Shown in pieces: positions 1 to 11,783 of a stretch of DNA of 64,000 bases. Position 1 is the stretch's first letter. Each line of letters begins with the position of its first letter. The translations under genes were made by a program, and so were the position numbers. Below the pieces are notes generated by a model that was not told the DNA's origin, made no database searches, and was given only the letters and a program-made list of their open reading frames with translations. The stretch is from Urechis unicinctus (lineage: Eukaryota; Annelida; Polychaeta; Xenopneusta; Urechidae): the NCBI GenBank assembly GCA_034190875.2, contig CM067354.1, forward strand, positions 37,526,441-37,590,440. The letters run 5' to 3'.

Positions 1-2694
1 TTTGTGACACTGTTTACCAATATATGCACCATCTGCCGATTAATATTTAACTATCATCATTTATTCATTTTCAGATTATTCATCTTCCAATTTATGTTTA
101 ACTATTCATTTTCAGAGTGTTTTTTCTTTTCAGAAATTATTCCCATTTATGTCATGATATTATTTGTTATACCTATGTACTATTTACCCCAAAACAGGAC
201 GTCGTATTGTAAGTATGTTCCTTTTTGTACCGTTATTTCACACACCATATATATGTATTTCATCTATTATTCCAATCAGACAACATTTACCTGCCATTAA
301 CCCATGCTATTGACACTTTGTTTGTCTCACCCGCATTTCAAACCGTCTGCGACGAACCGTTGAAAATTTTAATTGCAATTCGAGACAACTGACACAGACT
401 TAAATGTTAGGATAACAATCCCTCGCCAATTAAACCTACATACGCATTAAAACGGATAAATTGGATTCAAATTCTAATGTTAGCGATAACAGTCCTTTGC
501 CAATTAAGTCTACATACGCTTTAAAGCGGCTTATTTGGACTCCAGTTGAACCACTCCAATTAAAGATCATCTCTAGACATCTAATAACGACCCTGTATAC
601 AACACTGGGCTATCAAAGTTTACTAAGCCGCTTAAATTACCATCCGACATCCATTCATATGTAAGCTCATTGATCAGATGGTCCACTTATCAACAATCAC
701 AGGCTCTATGCAATTACATCAAAGCTACCTCAATATCAATGCGGGCCTAGTAATTAAACACATCACCGCTACAAGGGTACTTATCTCAACGGACGCTTGT
801 CTCGATCCTACGCTATCGCACGAAATTAACTTGCAAGTATACGGTAAGTTATTACAAGCCTTTTACATTGTCTTCTTCCGAACAGCGCAAATTAGACACT
901 ATAATATTATCAATTATGTTCAACAATTTTTTTGCCTCTAAGCTTGCAGATTATAAGAAGAATCTTTCTATAAGTAACGTCGACTACACTATTATCGCAC
1001 CGTCCTTCATATCATGTGGACACGCGTAAAATTAGTGAACCTTCGTGATACACATTACCCATAACGCAATCTTATATTATTCATTTCATGAAGGAATCTG
1101 CAGCTTAAGAGAAGACGTGCATATTCATCAAAACAATTAACGGAGAAGTATTTTGTTTCATTTAATTCTCAACGCATATGTGAGATGTTTATATTTATTT
1201 CCTCAGGCACGTACAACAAATACAATTATAGTGTCACACCGTTGTTCTTCCGTACTTACATGTTATACAGTAATCGTATGCGATATGTGTTTATAAATTA
1301 TTTCAGGTGCAATTATCCTTAGCATCATGCACCCCGAGAAGCGCCCCATAGATACTCTTCTGGACGTCCCCTTCCCACCAACGACCGAGCCAGGCTCAGG
1401 AGGGCTCTACTGGGACCCGTAGGGAAACTGTCCAGAGGACTCTTTAATATGGCAGCGATAGACGACATTTAAAAGGTAAAAACTCGTAAAGTAGATCGCG
1501 TAATTAATCGTTAAATGCACGGATATCGACCATCGAAGAGTAATTTTCACTAATACAGGTCTAGTACCACAACCCACACAACCGCATCCGTACGTAAATT
1601 CGGAATTATCAACACCAAAATCTCGCCAACCCCCACGTCGCTCAGATTCGCCACCACGCTCCGCAAACAACACTCTCCATCTCGAACCACTTATCGAATC
1701 TTGCCACGCATTCAATCTCCATACGCAAAATAATATTAAATAATTTTTAAATGTATCTCCACTGAACACATTGATGTTATGATATTATACACTAGTTACT
1801 CACGCACAGTAACCACACTGAGCACTCATTTTATTTCTTGTTTTTGTATAATTCACATTACACATTACCAAGGCACACTGATCGCTGCCGTAAGTTCATT
1901 TGTTCCCAGGTATATTTACGCCATACAAGAGGGAGATAGCGCCTTCACCCGACGTGCCAACGCCTTGCAAGCCAAAGCATACGTCCTCCTGACCATGGAT
2001 GCAGAAGACGTCCAACGGCTCAACCAAGCGTCATAACGCATATCTCCCCTCACCTCAAGCGACACCTGGCGAACCCAATACGGCAGCCCTTCAGAGATCT
2101 CATCTCCACAAAACAGCCATACTCATCAACTTAAATCCTTTTCCTGGCATTGGACCAGTGTTATTATATAGAATAATTTCTGTAACATTAGTTAAATTCT
2201 TCCAAATTTCAATTAGCTAAATAATTTATTTTCTCCATTCCACCATTGTCTAGTATAGGCTCATCGCTTTTTTCCCAATGGGTTTTAGTGCGGAGTAATA
2301 CTGTGGAATGTGATAAATGTTAAAAGTTAAATTTCAGTATGTCACCGTTAATAACCATATTGTATAACTATTACACAATTCATATATATATAGCTTTCAA
2401 ATTTAGAGAAACACTTTTTGTAAAATTATAATAATCTCATCATCAATAATCCATCTATGTTAAATATCTTTGTTATGGACATGTGCCAATGTAAATTGAT
2501 ATTGGCGCATGTCCAAGCTACTCTGGAATCATTCTAAATTCATAAATCAAATAATATTGGGCTAATGTCGTGTTGTCCCTCTACCCTTTAACTCATATTC
2601 CAAATTTCCTTTAACTTAGTCTATTTTCGAAATGCAAAGGTAAATCAAAATTGATTGAACAGTGGAAGTTCAATTTAACTATGGTTGGGGAGGA
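1..2694 (+). repeat. 3' internal region of an upstream Ty3/Gypsy copy
   Basis: This stretch is near-identical over most of its length to 6590-8842 plus 10773-11217, the non-coding 3' part of the downstream Gypsy element. It ends in a purine-rich tract immediately before the LTR at 2695. It therefore looks like the tail of a preceding element sharing an LTR with the next one. No long open frame is present. Two short open pieces, near 1325-1420 and 1880-2035, look protein-like in composition but match nothing I recognise. The left boundary is outside the window. Confidence 0.7.
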
Positions 2695-3273
2695 TGTTAT
2701 GATATTAATCTAGCTCTTTTGACTTTTGAAACGCTCCCCCTCTTTTCCATTGTCAGCATGACATGTTTCACTAGCCCGGGGATGCTTCCGCCCTTATGAC
2801 GGGGGTGTGACCCTGATAGTAGACCTGGCTGGTACCTTTTCCCATTGGCCAATGACCCTTCGAGCCCACGCCCCATGTGAGCAGTTGGGGTTGACCTTTG
2901 TGAAGGGGGACCGGCTATACCTGGACCAATGGGAGGTCAGCTGTGGGTGTGGTTCCGAGCGTAATCCAATGCCCGGAACCCCGATAAAATAGCTGGCCTC
3001 GCCGAAATACAGGGAGAAATACCTAGCGAAGAGACGAAGTATCTGAACAAGATTCTGACCCGAGATTCCAGAGAAAGCTAATAAACCAACTCGAATAAAC
3101 CAGCAACAACTCAACTCCTGGACTCGTGTGTTTTCTCTGGCTAGTGTCCCCACTCAAGCAACTACAAGCAGCTACAATATTCCTACATACGAAGGAGCGC
3201 GCACAAATACGAATAACCAAGAAACATAAATATAACAAGAGTATAGCTATATAGGAGGAAATATAGTTATAAG
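2695..3273 (+). repeat. Ty3/Gypsy LTR (5' LTR of the complete unit)
   Basis: It begins TGTTATGATATTAAT directly after the purine tract GGTTGGGGAGGA. It matches 11218-11783 along its length, ending at a shared ATATAGTTAT-AGAC. A third, inverted copy of its first about 200 bases lies at 14520-14726 and begins at exactly the same TGTTATG, which supports this LTR start. Length is about 0.58 kb. The exact 3' end is uncertain by a few bases because the two copies diverge there. Confidence 0.8.
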
Positions 3274-3310
3274 ACTTCCAGGGAAACTAGCATCGCCCGT
3301 TGCTGACTCT

Positions 3311-4051
3311 GTGAGTAACGGGCCAGACCTTCAAGACGACGACAATGGAACTTCAACCACCACTGGTATGTACGGTACTCACATTTTAGACAACAATGAG
3401 TTGACTATAACGCTATCAAATAAGCGATACAAAGCTAAAGTCGACTCAGGAGCTGATCTGAATTTCTTATCTTTAGACGTTTTGGCCAAATTGCCACCAA
3501 CATTACGGAACAGATTTAAGTCTAAAATTAGCAAATGTGTGTGTGCCAACAACACTCAGGTAACTACTCTAGGTAACATTACCTTACCATTCTATGTACA
3601 TAACCAAAGGTTATCAGCTGATTTTGTGGTATTGAGCGACTCTCACTCCCCAATTTACTTAGGCATCCCATTTTTAAAGAAACATTCAGCAGTAATGAAT
3701 TTCGGAACTGGTACTATTTCATTCACAACCAATATTCCTGTACACTCTGCACAGGATATTGCTATTGATCTCTTTTCGGAAATTGTATGTGCAGGAAATC
3801 TTTTCCGTAAAACTGAAAACAAAACAACGGGAGAATGTACAGTTTTCCCGCATTTAAATGCTAAAGGTATTTTGTTAGCCCATGCAGCAGTAACCGTCAA
3901 TGACAAATGCGTGCCAGTAAGATTGTTTAACACTACCCCCGTTACAAAGTTCATTACCAAAGGTGAGAGAATTGCCACATTTGATCGCTGGTATAATGAT
4001 GTAGAAACCTTCCAGTACAAAACCGATGACAATGTGAATGCTGTTGAATGA
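3311..4051 (+). CDS. pol: Ty3/Gypsy retropepsin (aspartic protease) region, gag missing
   Basis: This 246-codon open frame has the retropepsin signature VDSGADLNFLS (around residues 44-54) and the C-terminal YLGIPFLKK motif (near residue 115). Both are typical of Ty3/Gypsy proteases that process Gag-Pol. The first codon is GTG; the first ATG is at about 3377, so the frame was probably entered by readthrough from an upstream gag. Only about 40 bases separate it from the LTR, so no gag can fit: gag has been lost, or the copy is a deletion derivative. Reverse transcriptase sequence follows in a different frame. Confidence 0.75.
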   Translation: MSNGPDLQDDDNGTSTTTGMYGTHILDNNELTITLSNKRYKAKVDSGADLNFLSLDVLAKLPPTLRNRFKSKISKCVCANNTQVTTLGNITLPFYVHNQRLSADFVVLSDSHSPIYLGIPFLKKHSAVMNFGTGTISFTTNIPVHSAQDIAIDLFSEIVCAGNLFRKTENKTTGECTVFPHLNAKGILLAHAAVTVNDKCVPVRLFNTTPVTKFITKGERIATFDRWYNDVETFQYKTDDNVNAVE

Positions 4052-5086
4052 GTATGCTAAATTGAATGCATGCCATTTGCCCTCACAAGATACTAACCAT
4101 GTACCAAATGTAGACTGGAGCCAGTCTCAGGTAAGTGAAATTGAGCGCCAACAGCTTAAAGACCTTGTAGCAGAATTCGCCGACTGTTTTGTCAATCCAC
4201 AACCAAGGAGTTATGCATTTGACCGATAAAACTTCGTGCAAAAATGAGATTCTCCCGGGCTCTACTCCTGTTCATAAGTATCCCTATAGAATGGCTCCCC
4301 AGGGCAGACAGCAAATGGACAAAATCATCGATCAACAAATCCAACAAGGACTAATCGAGGAGGCTCATGACGGAGCCTGGGCATCGCCGGCCCTTTTAGT
4401 TAAGAAAGCCGGTGGTGCTCTAAGACTTGATTACAGAGGTCTTAATGCGGTAACCATCCCTCAAGTTCTTAGGATTCCCAGGTTAGATGAAGTGTTAGAT
4501 TGTGTAGGTGAGAACAAACCCAAGTATTTCTCAGTTCTTGATTGCACTCAAGGGTTCCATCAAATTCCCTTAGATCCAGAGTCCAGGGATAAAACTGGGT
4601 TTATCACACCTTCCGGGAAATACAGGTATCGAACGATGCCCCAGGGCATACGGAACGCGCTTGCGTGTTTCAAGTCCTCATTGACTCATTGTTCGTTTGC
4701 CGTGAAAAAGGTAAAGTATATGGGCCATGTATTGCAGCCAGAAGGCAAATTACCCAATCCTGACAAATTAGAAGCAATTGAATCTACCCTACCCCCACAA
4801 AACTTAAAGACGTATGTGCTTTCCTGGGATTAACGGGCTTTTACAGAAGGTTCATCAGTGATTACGCAATTATTGCGCGCCCTCTATATGCTTTGACCAA
4901 GAAGAATCAATCCTTCACGTGGTCGCCAGAATGCCAAACCGCATTTGACGCCTTGAAAAAGGCGCTGGTAAGTTCTTAGGTTTTAGCCTCTCCCGATTTC
5001 AGCAAACCATTCGAATTGTTGACTGATGCTAGTAAGCTAGGATTAGGCGCATGTCTTAGTCAGGAAATTGACGGCACACATGTAAG
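4038..5086 (+). pseudogene. pol: Ty3/Gypsy reverse transcriptase-RNase H, deleted and frameshifted
   Basis: Two overlapping frames (4038-4229 and 4189-4833) carry the RT fingers and palm: PYRMAPQGRQQM, SPALLVKKAGG, LDYRGLN, FSVLDCTQGFHQIPLD and the MPQGIRNALACF motif. The sequence then jumps straight to the thumb motif KKVKYMGHVL, so about 60 residues containing the YxDD catalytic box are missing. After 4833 the frame is broken. A connection/RNase H remnant (GFYRRFISDYA and LLTDASKLGLGA, using the D of TDAS) can be read in another frame to about 5080, with a stop inside it. The enzyme cannot be functional. The remaining RNase H and the integrase N-terminus are deleted at about 5085. Confidence 0.8.
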
Positions 5087-6547
5087 TCCTGCAATGCATC
5101 CAAAAGTTCCAATGTCTCTATTCGGCCCCCGCTTATCATCCGTGAGCCTGCCCTAGGACCGTTCCACACTATGACAATCGACACAGTCAGCCCATTACCG
5201 AAAACGCGCTTCGGTAACGAGCACATGGTGTGTGTCACGGACCAATACAGTCGCTATGTCATCGCATGGCCGACTCGTGACATTACAGCGAAATCAATTG
5301 CTAAGGGTTTTTACGAGAGAGTCCTCTGTGTCTATGGTGCACCCAAGCAACTTCTCTTCGATAACGGATCCGCTTTCATTAGCTCCCTATTTCAGGAATT
5401 ATGCTCCCTTTTCAAAATCAAACAAAGTTTCAGTTCGGCGTACCATGCTCAAAGTCAAGGTCAAACGGAACGTTGTCAGCGCTCCATACTAAACCTTCTA
5501 AGGAATTATGTCAGTCCTAAGCAAACAGACTGGGACCAGCACCTAATGCCATTAGTATTTGCGCTGAACACTTCTGACAATCAACCACTTGGCTATTCAA
5601 GCTATATGTTAGTATTCGGCAGAATGCCCGTGTTACCAGCGGATATGGATCTTCCAGACCCCCTCAAATCCCCCAACACATACAAGGATCACATTGTCGA
5701 AATGCTGCAAACACAAGCGGAAATTTCCAAATTTGCCGAACAGCACCTAGTCGAACAACAAACCAAAATGAAAGAGCAATATGACAAAACAACCAAAAAC
5801 AACCCAATCGAAGCTGGTGACGCAGTATACGAATACCAATCAAAAATTCGAGTACGAAAAACGAAAAAGAAATTGCAGAAAAATTTTCATGGGCCTTTTA
5901 TCGTTGTCGGATATGCAACCCCTACCATGGTTAAATTAAAACGCCTATCAGACGGGAAGCACTTGGACAAGACAGTCAATGTTATGCGTCTGAAGAAGGG
6001 ACACATAAGGGCAAAGACCAACAAATGGGATCCGTTGAATATTGAGGATTTCGGAGATCTATCGGAAGAGGATCTTCCCAGCGACAGCTTTAATCAAGCT
6101 GCAACAGATAATGACGATTCGGACTCGGACGTGCCTGACAATGCGCCCCGCAGAGCAGGGCTACGCCCTAGAGTCGATCAGACTGCTGACAGATTCGCTA
6201 CCCCCAGCGTTGTCCACGCGACCCCTTCAACACCCTCCACGGCTAATACACCAAGCCTTCTACCCCGAAGGCATACATACAAACAATCATTCGAAACAAC
6301 ACGTGCAAATGCTCCCTCCGGACAAAATATCCCACCAACAACCGCTTTAACAAAAACTTCCCACAAGCCACAAGCTGTACGCAAGAATGGGAAGACACAT
6401 GATGTAGTAAAATTGATTGGATCAAAGGTTCCTCGATTTTCAAATAAGGTAAAGTATAACATCATGTTTGCCGGCGGACAATCTGAGTGGATTTTTGAGG
6501 ACAAAATCAACAGCGCCACCAAGTCTCTCGCGCGAAAGATGCACTGA
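5087..6547 (+). CDS. pol: Ty3/Gypsy integrase with C-terminal extension
   Basis: The frame is open from about 5087; the first ATG is at 5171. It holds the retroviral-type DDE core: D in TIDTVSPLP, D in LLFDNGSAF, and E in GQTERCQ about 35 residues later. The last part of the upstream zinc-binding domain (CNASKSSN, then the proline-rich linker) is still in frame. After the core come a charged linker, a GPF/IVVG-type C-terminal domain around residues 235-290, and an Asp/Ser/Pro-rich tail ending near residue 458. This is the best preserved part of the element. The N-terminal HHCC module is truncated by the deletion that removed the RNase H end. Confidence 0.8.
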   Translation, partial: SCNASKSSNVSIRPPLIIREPALGPFHTMTIDTVSPLPKTRFGNEHMVCVTDQYSRYVIAWPTRDITAKSIAKGFYERVLCVYGAPKQLLFDNGSAFISSLFQELCSLFKIKQSFSSAYHAQSQGQTERCQRSILNLLRNYVSPKQTDWDQHLMPLVFALNTSDNQPLGYSSYMLVFGRMPVLPADMDLPDPLKSPNTYKDHIVEMLQTQAEISKFAEQHLVEQQTKMKEQYDKTTKNNPIEAGDAVYEYQSKIRVRKTKKKLQKNFHGPFIVVGYATPTMVKLKRLSDGKHLDKTVNVMRLKKGHIRAKTNKWDPLNIEDFGDLSEEDLPSDSFNQAATDNDDSDSDVPDNAPRRAGLRPRVDQTADRFATPSVVHATPSTPSTANTPSLLPRRHTYKQSFETTRANAPSGQNIPPTTALTKTSHKPQAVRKNGKTHDVVKLIGSKVPRFSNKVKYNIMFAGGQSEWIFEDKINSATKSLARKMH

Positions 6548-9500
6548 CCGATTTATGACAACATTACCAATTTATGACAACATTTACCGATTTGTGACAC
6601 CATTTACCAATATATACACCATCTACCGATTAATTTTAACTATCCTCATTTATTCATTTTCAGATTATTCATCTTCCAATTTATGTTTTTACGTTTTTTC
6701 TTTTCAGAAATTATTCTCATTAATGTCATGTTATTATTTGTTATACCTATGTACTATTTACCCCAAAACAGGACGTCTACATTGGTATTGTAAGCATATT
6801 CCTTTTGTACCGTTATTTCACAGACCATATATATATGTATGGTCTATTATTCCAATCAGACAACATTTACCTGCCAGTAACCCATGACACTTTGTTTGTT
6901 TCACCCGCATTTCAAACCGTCTGCGACGAACCGTTGAAAATTTTAATTGCATTCAAGACACTGACACAGACAACTTAAATGTTAGGATAACAATCCCTCG
7001 CCAATTAAACCTACATACGCTTTAAAACGGATAAATTGGATTCAAATTCTAATGTTAGCGATAACAGTCCTTTGCCATTTAAATCCACATACGCTTTATA
7101 CCGTCTTGATTGGACTCCAATTCGACCACTCCAATTAAAGATCGTCTCTAGATACTTAATTACGACCCTGTATACAAAAACTGGGCTATCGAAGTTTACT
7201 AAGCAGTTTAAATTACCATCTGACACATCGCCTCTGACATCCATCCATAGGTAAGCTCATTGATCATATGGTCCACTTATCAACATTCACAGGCTCTATG
7301 CAATTACATTAAAGCTACCTCAATATCAATGCGGGCCTAGTAATTAAACACATCACCGCTACAACGGCACTTATTTCAACGGACGCTTGTCTCGACCATC
7401 TAAAAACTACACCAACTGTAAGTATACGGGTAAGTTATTAGAAGCCTTTTACACTGACTTCTTCCGAACAGCGCAAATTTGACACTATGATATCATCAAT
7501 TATTTTTAACAACTAGTTTGCCTCTAAGCTTGCAGATTATAAGACAAAATCTTTCTATAAGTAACGTCGACTACACTATTATCGCACCGTCCTTCATATC
7601 ATGTGGACACGCGTAAAATTAGTGAACCTTCATGATACACATTACCCATAACGCAATCTTATATTATTCAAGTATATGCGGGGTATCATTTCATGAAGGA
7701 ATCTGCAGCTTAAGAGAAGATGTGCATATTCATCAAAACAATTAACGGAGAAGTATTTTGTATCATTTAATTCTCAACGCATATGTGAGATGTTTATATT
7801 TATTTCCTCCGGCAGGTACAACAAATACAATTAAAGTGTCACACCGTTGTTCTTCTGTACTTGCATGTTATACAGTAATCGTGTGCGATAAGTGTTAATG
7901 AATTATTTCATTCTTAGCATCATGCACCCCGAGAAGCACACCATAGATGCTCTTCTGGACGCCCCCTTCCCACCAACGACCGAGCCAGGCTTAAGAGGGC
8001 TCTACTGGGATCCGTAAGGAAACTGTCTAGAGGACTCTTTAATGTGACCGCGGTGGACGTCGTCGAAAGGTAACAATTCTACTAAATCGTGTAATTAATC
8101 GTTAAATGCACATACATCGGCCATCGACCCGCAATTTTCACAAATACAGGTCTAGTACCACAACCCACACAACCGCCTCCGTACGTAAATTCGGAATTAT
8201 CCACGCCAAAATCTCGCCCACCCCCACGTTACTCAGATTCGCCACCACGCCCGACAAACAACACTCTCCATCTCGAGCCACTAATTAATTCTTTGCCACG
8301 CATTCAATCTCCCTACGCAAAATGACAATAAATCATTTTTAAATGTATCTCCACTGAACACATTGATGTCATGATATTAAACACTAGTTACTTACGCACA
8401 TTAACCACACTAAGCACTCATGCTTCTCGTGTTTGCATAATTCATGTTACACATTATGTTACACATTATCAAGGCACACTGATCGCTGCCGTAAGTTCAT
8501 TTGTTCCCAGGTATATTTACGCCATACAAGAGGGAGATAGCGCCTTCACCCGACGTGCCTTGCAAGCCAAAGCATACGTCTTCCTGACCATGGATACAGA
8601 AGACGTCCAACGGCTCAACCAAGCGTCATAACGCATATCTCCCCTAACCTCAAGCGACACCTGGCGAACCCAATAAGAAAGCCCTTCAGAGATCTCATCT
8701 CCACGAAACAGCCGTACTCATCAACTTTAATCATTTTCCTGGCATTGGACCAGTGTTATTGTATAGAATAATTTCTGTAACATTAGTTAAATTCTTCCAA
8801 AATTAAATTAGCTAAATAAGTTATTTCACCATTCCACCATTGCAAGGAGTTACATTACTTAAGAAGGAGTCGCAACGCCCTTTGAAGTCGCCGTCGAGGC
8901 ACTCGCAAGTGTGCCTCGGCAGCGAGTGTTTTCACAAGCTCGCGCTTGGCGGCGCTAAGTGTACTTCGTGTAGCGACATCAAGCGAGCCAGCGAGGAAAC
9001 CGGAGGTCAAGTTCGCGGGGAACATAGACGAAATGGCATGGATATATTTGCAAGTGTCAATAGACGAGTTAACAACAGCAGGCGGTGTTCTCCATCGCTC
9101 AATGTCATTAACTATGTCCTGTACGTGCCTTGTCATCACATTGTACGAGTCGGAAGTAAAATATCAGTACTCGCACGAGAATTGAAACGCGTTGGCCTGC
9201 CAGGAGTTTCGATGACACGCAACGAAAATCTGACGCGCGACAGTTCATTGATTTACTCGGAGCACATCTGGTCCGCTTGGCAGTGGATTTAACTGTTAAA
9301 AAGACGCCATAAAGGCTGGAGATAGTGTCCATAAAATGTTCAAAGGGTTTAAGAAAAACACTTAAAGATCTCGAACCATATTAACTGTGACTTGTGTGCG
9401 GTGTTCAAATGAATGTACTACTCTTATTACTGCGTTGAGTGATTGAGACGTAATATAATGTTGGCCAAGCATTGTTTTGGGCATTTTGAATTGTTCATAC

Positions 9501-11217
9501 ACATTTTCAGCTAGTCAGTCATATTTTGTTATCAAATATATTTATAAACTGGGTTATTTTCTGGTTGCCTGCATATCATAAATTCATATTAACGTTGCAT
9601 AATAAATTACATATTCATGTCACAACCAAATGCTGATGTCATGTTTCTTCATGCTAAAACAGAAGTAGCTGTAGGTTTATGTAAACAATGAGATAAAGTG
9701 AGAACTATTTATTTGCACTTCAATATGACAAATATATAAACAGAATACTATTAATAAAATACAGAACAAGCCTACACTAAGAAGTTACATAACTAAAGAA
9801 GGGGTGGCTACGCCTGGATCTTTTCCTTTTCCTGCCAACTGGAAAGGTTTTTGCCTGCAAAACGTAATTGAACTGTATATATAAAGATCAAAAATATGTT
9901 CTCAATGCACAGTTACCAACACCAACTAATATTTATCCATTAATCATTCAACGAAATTGTATTCACATATTCTAGGTTATCGTAAGTTACATATAAGTAT
10001 TCTGACATTGCATAAGTATGCCACCGGTAAGTAATAACAACAAATTATCGCCCACTGTCAGCCATATTGGACTGACAAATATAAGTCGTATTTGCATGCG
10101 ATTTGGAGGTAAACTATAAGGGAATTTACAATTATTGATAATGGATTCTGTTTGGTTATTGGTTAAGGCATTTGTGCCGCAATTTGGTCAAACAATACAA
10201 CATAGTTTTTGATTAATTTGAAAAATTCTGGAAGCTGGGGATTCGACGAATTGTTCGAATTCAAGGTATTATTGCTCACGTATTTAGCTCAAAACAATCA
10301 AAAGTACGCATTTAACAGCTTAATAAACGTGACCATTCAATTTGTCATTGTTCACTCAGCGAATACCAAGAATATTTTTACGCGAATATTTCACAAATTT
10401 CAAGAGATAGAAAAATATATATCGAAGTTCCAAGCCGAAAATATGGCGTCTCGATGCGGAATAAACACTTGCAAACTTTAATCGAATAAAATATATTGCT
10501 TACCCCAAAAAGGAAACTATGATAATCAACGTGTTTATTGATATATAATTAATTACCTCGTCGGGCAAATCCATCAGGTTTGGTATAGTGGTGAAAGTTT
10601 TCGAAAAAGAAAATGTTCTAGCACAGCAGCTAACGCCTCAACTTGCCGAACTGAAATGTGAGCGAGACACAGATCTCGAGGCGATCTCGCCGAGGCAGGC
10701 ACTGCGCGCGAGATCTCTTTGATCTCGGCGTCGTGTCTACTCCTGCTATTGGTTATAACTCCTTGACCATTGTCATGTATAGGCTCATCGCTTTTTTCCC
10801 ACTGGGTTTTAGTGCGGAGTAATACTGTGGAATGTGATTAATGTTAAAAGTTAATTTTCAGTATGTCACCATTAATAACCATATTGTATAACTATTATGC
10901 AATTCATATATATATAGCCTACGAATTTAGAGAAACACTTTTTTGTAAAATAATTATAATCTTATCATCAATAATCCATCTATATTAAATATCTTTCTTA
11001 TGAACATGTGTCAATGTAAATAATATTGGCACATGTCCAAGCTACTCTTGAATCATTCTAAATTCAAAATCAAATAATATTGGGCTAATGTCGTGCTGTC
11101 CCTTTACCCTTTAACTCATATTCCAAATTTCCTTTAACTTAGTCTATTTTCGAAATGCAAAGGTAACTCAAAATTGATTGAACAGTGGAAGTTCAACTTT
11201 ACTATGGTTGGGGAGGA
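6548..11217 (+). repeat. Non-coding 3' internal region of Gypsy unit, interrupted by a DNA transposon
   Basis: This is a second copy of the 1-2694 sequence, split at 8842/10766 by an unrelated insertion. It ends at a GGGGAGGA purine tract before the LTR. Without the insertion it is about 2.75 kb, unusually long for a Gypsy region between integrase and LTR. No convincing env-like or other long frame is seen. Indels relative to the first copy are frequent but small. Confidence 0.7.
8843..10765. mobile_element. Non-autonomous DNA transposon, 1.92 kb, 7-bp target duplication
   Basis: The uninterrupted sequence exists at about 2235-2260. Here it is split by DNA starting CAAGGAGTTAC and ending GTTATAACTCCTTG, flanked on both sides by ACCATTG (8836-8842 and 10766-10772). 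The inverted similarity continues imperfectly for about 40 bases. No transposase is visible. A 7-8 bp duplication would suit a hAT-like or related superfamily, but this is not certain. An internal copy of the terminal motif occurs near 9780, suggesting a composite or nested structure. Confidence 0.75.
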
Positions 11218-11783
11218 TGTTATGATATTAATTTGGCTCTTCTGACTTTTGAAACCCTCCCCCTCTTTTCCATTATCAGCACGACATGTTTCACTGGCCC
11301 GGGTCAACCTTCGCCATTAAGGTGTGACCCTGATAAGTAGTTTTGGCTGGTACCTTTTCCCATTGGCCAATGACCCTTCGAGCCCACGCCCCATGTGAGC
11401 TGTTGGGGTTGACCTCTGTGAAGGGAGACCGGCTTTACCTGAACCAATGGGAGGTCAGCTGTGGGTGGGGTCCCGGACGTAATCCAATGCCCGGGGCCCC
11501 GATAAAATTGCTGGCTTCGCCGAAATTCAGCGAGAGCTACCTAGCGAAGAGACGTAGTATCTGAACAAGATACCGAGCGAGATTCCAGGAAAGCTTATAA
11601 CTCGAATAAACAAACAAGAACTCAACTCCTGGACTCATGTGTTTTCTCTGGCTAGTGTCCCCACTCAAGCAACGACAAGCAGCTACAATATACCTATATA
11701 CGAAGGAGTGCGCATAAGTAGAAATAACGAAGAAATATTAATATAAGAAGCATAGCTATAAGGAGAAATATAGTTATCAGACA
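11218..11783 (+). repeat. Ty3/Gypsy LTR (3' LTR)
   Basis: This copy of the LTR at 2695-3273 starts TGTTATGATATTAAT after a purine tract and ends about CAGACA. The bases that follow (CATGTTTTCATACCC) match the interior of repeat D at 18772, showing that the retrotransposon inserted into a copy of that repeat. Confidence 0.8.

Noticed and set aside
1-3273. A single 3.2-kb LTR covering both the 3' region and the short LTR
   Set aside because: The purine tract lies directly before 2695 and 11218, and the independent inverted copy at 14726 begins at the same TGTTATG, so the LTR is the short block.
3311-3340. The GTG codon at 3311 as a true translation start of the retrotransposon protease
   Set aside because: Nothing supports a GTG start in an animal retrotransposon; the frame was more likely entered from a now missing gag.
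8840-9292. Open frames inside the 1.9-kb DNA transposon as a transposase
   Set aside because: They are short and overlap each other on both strands, with no DDE or zinc-binding motif visible.
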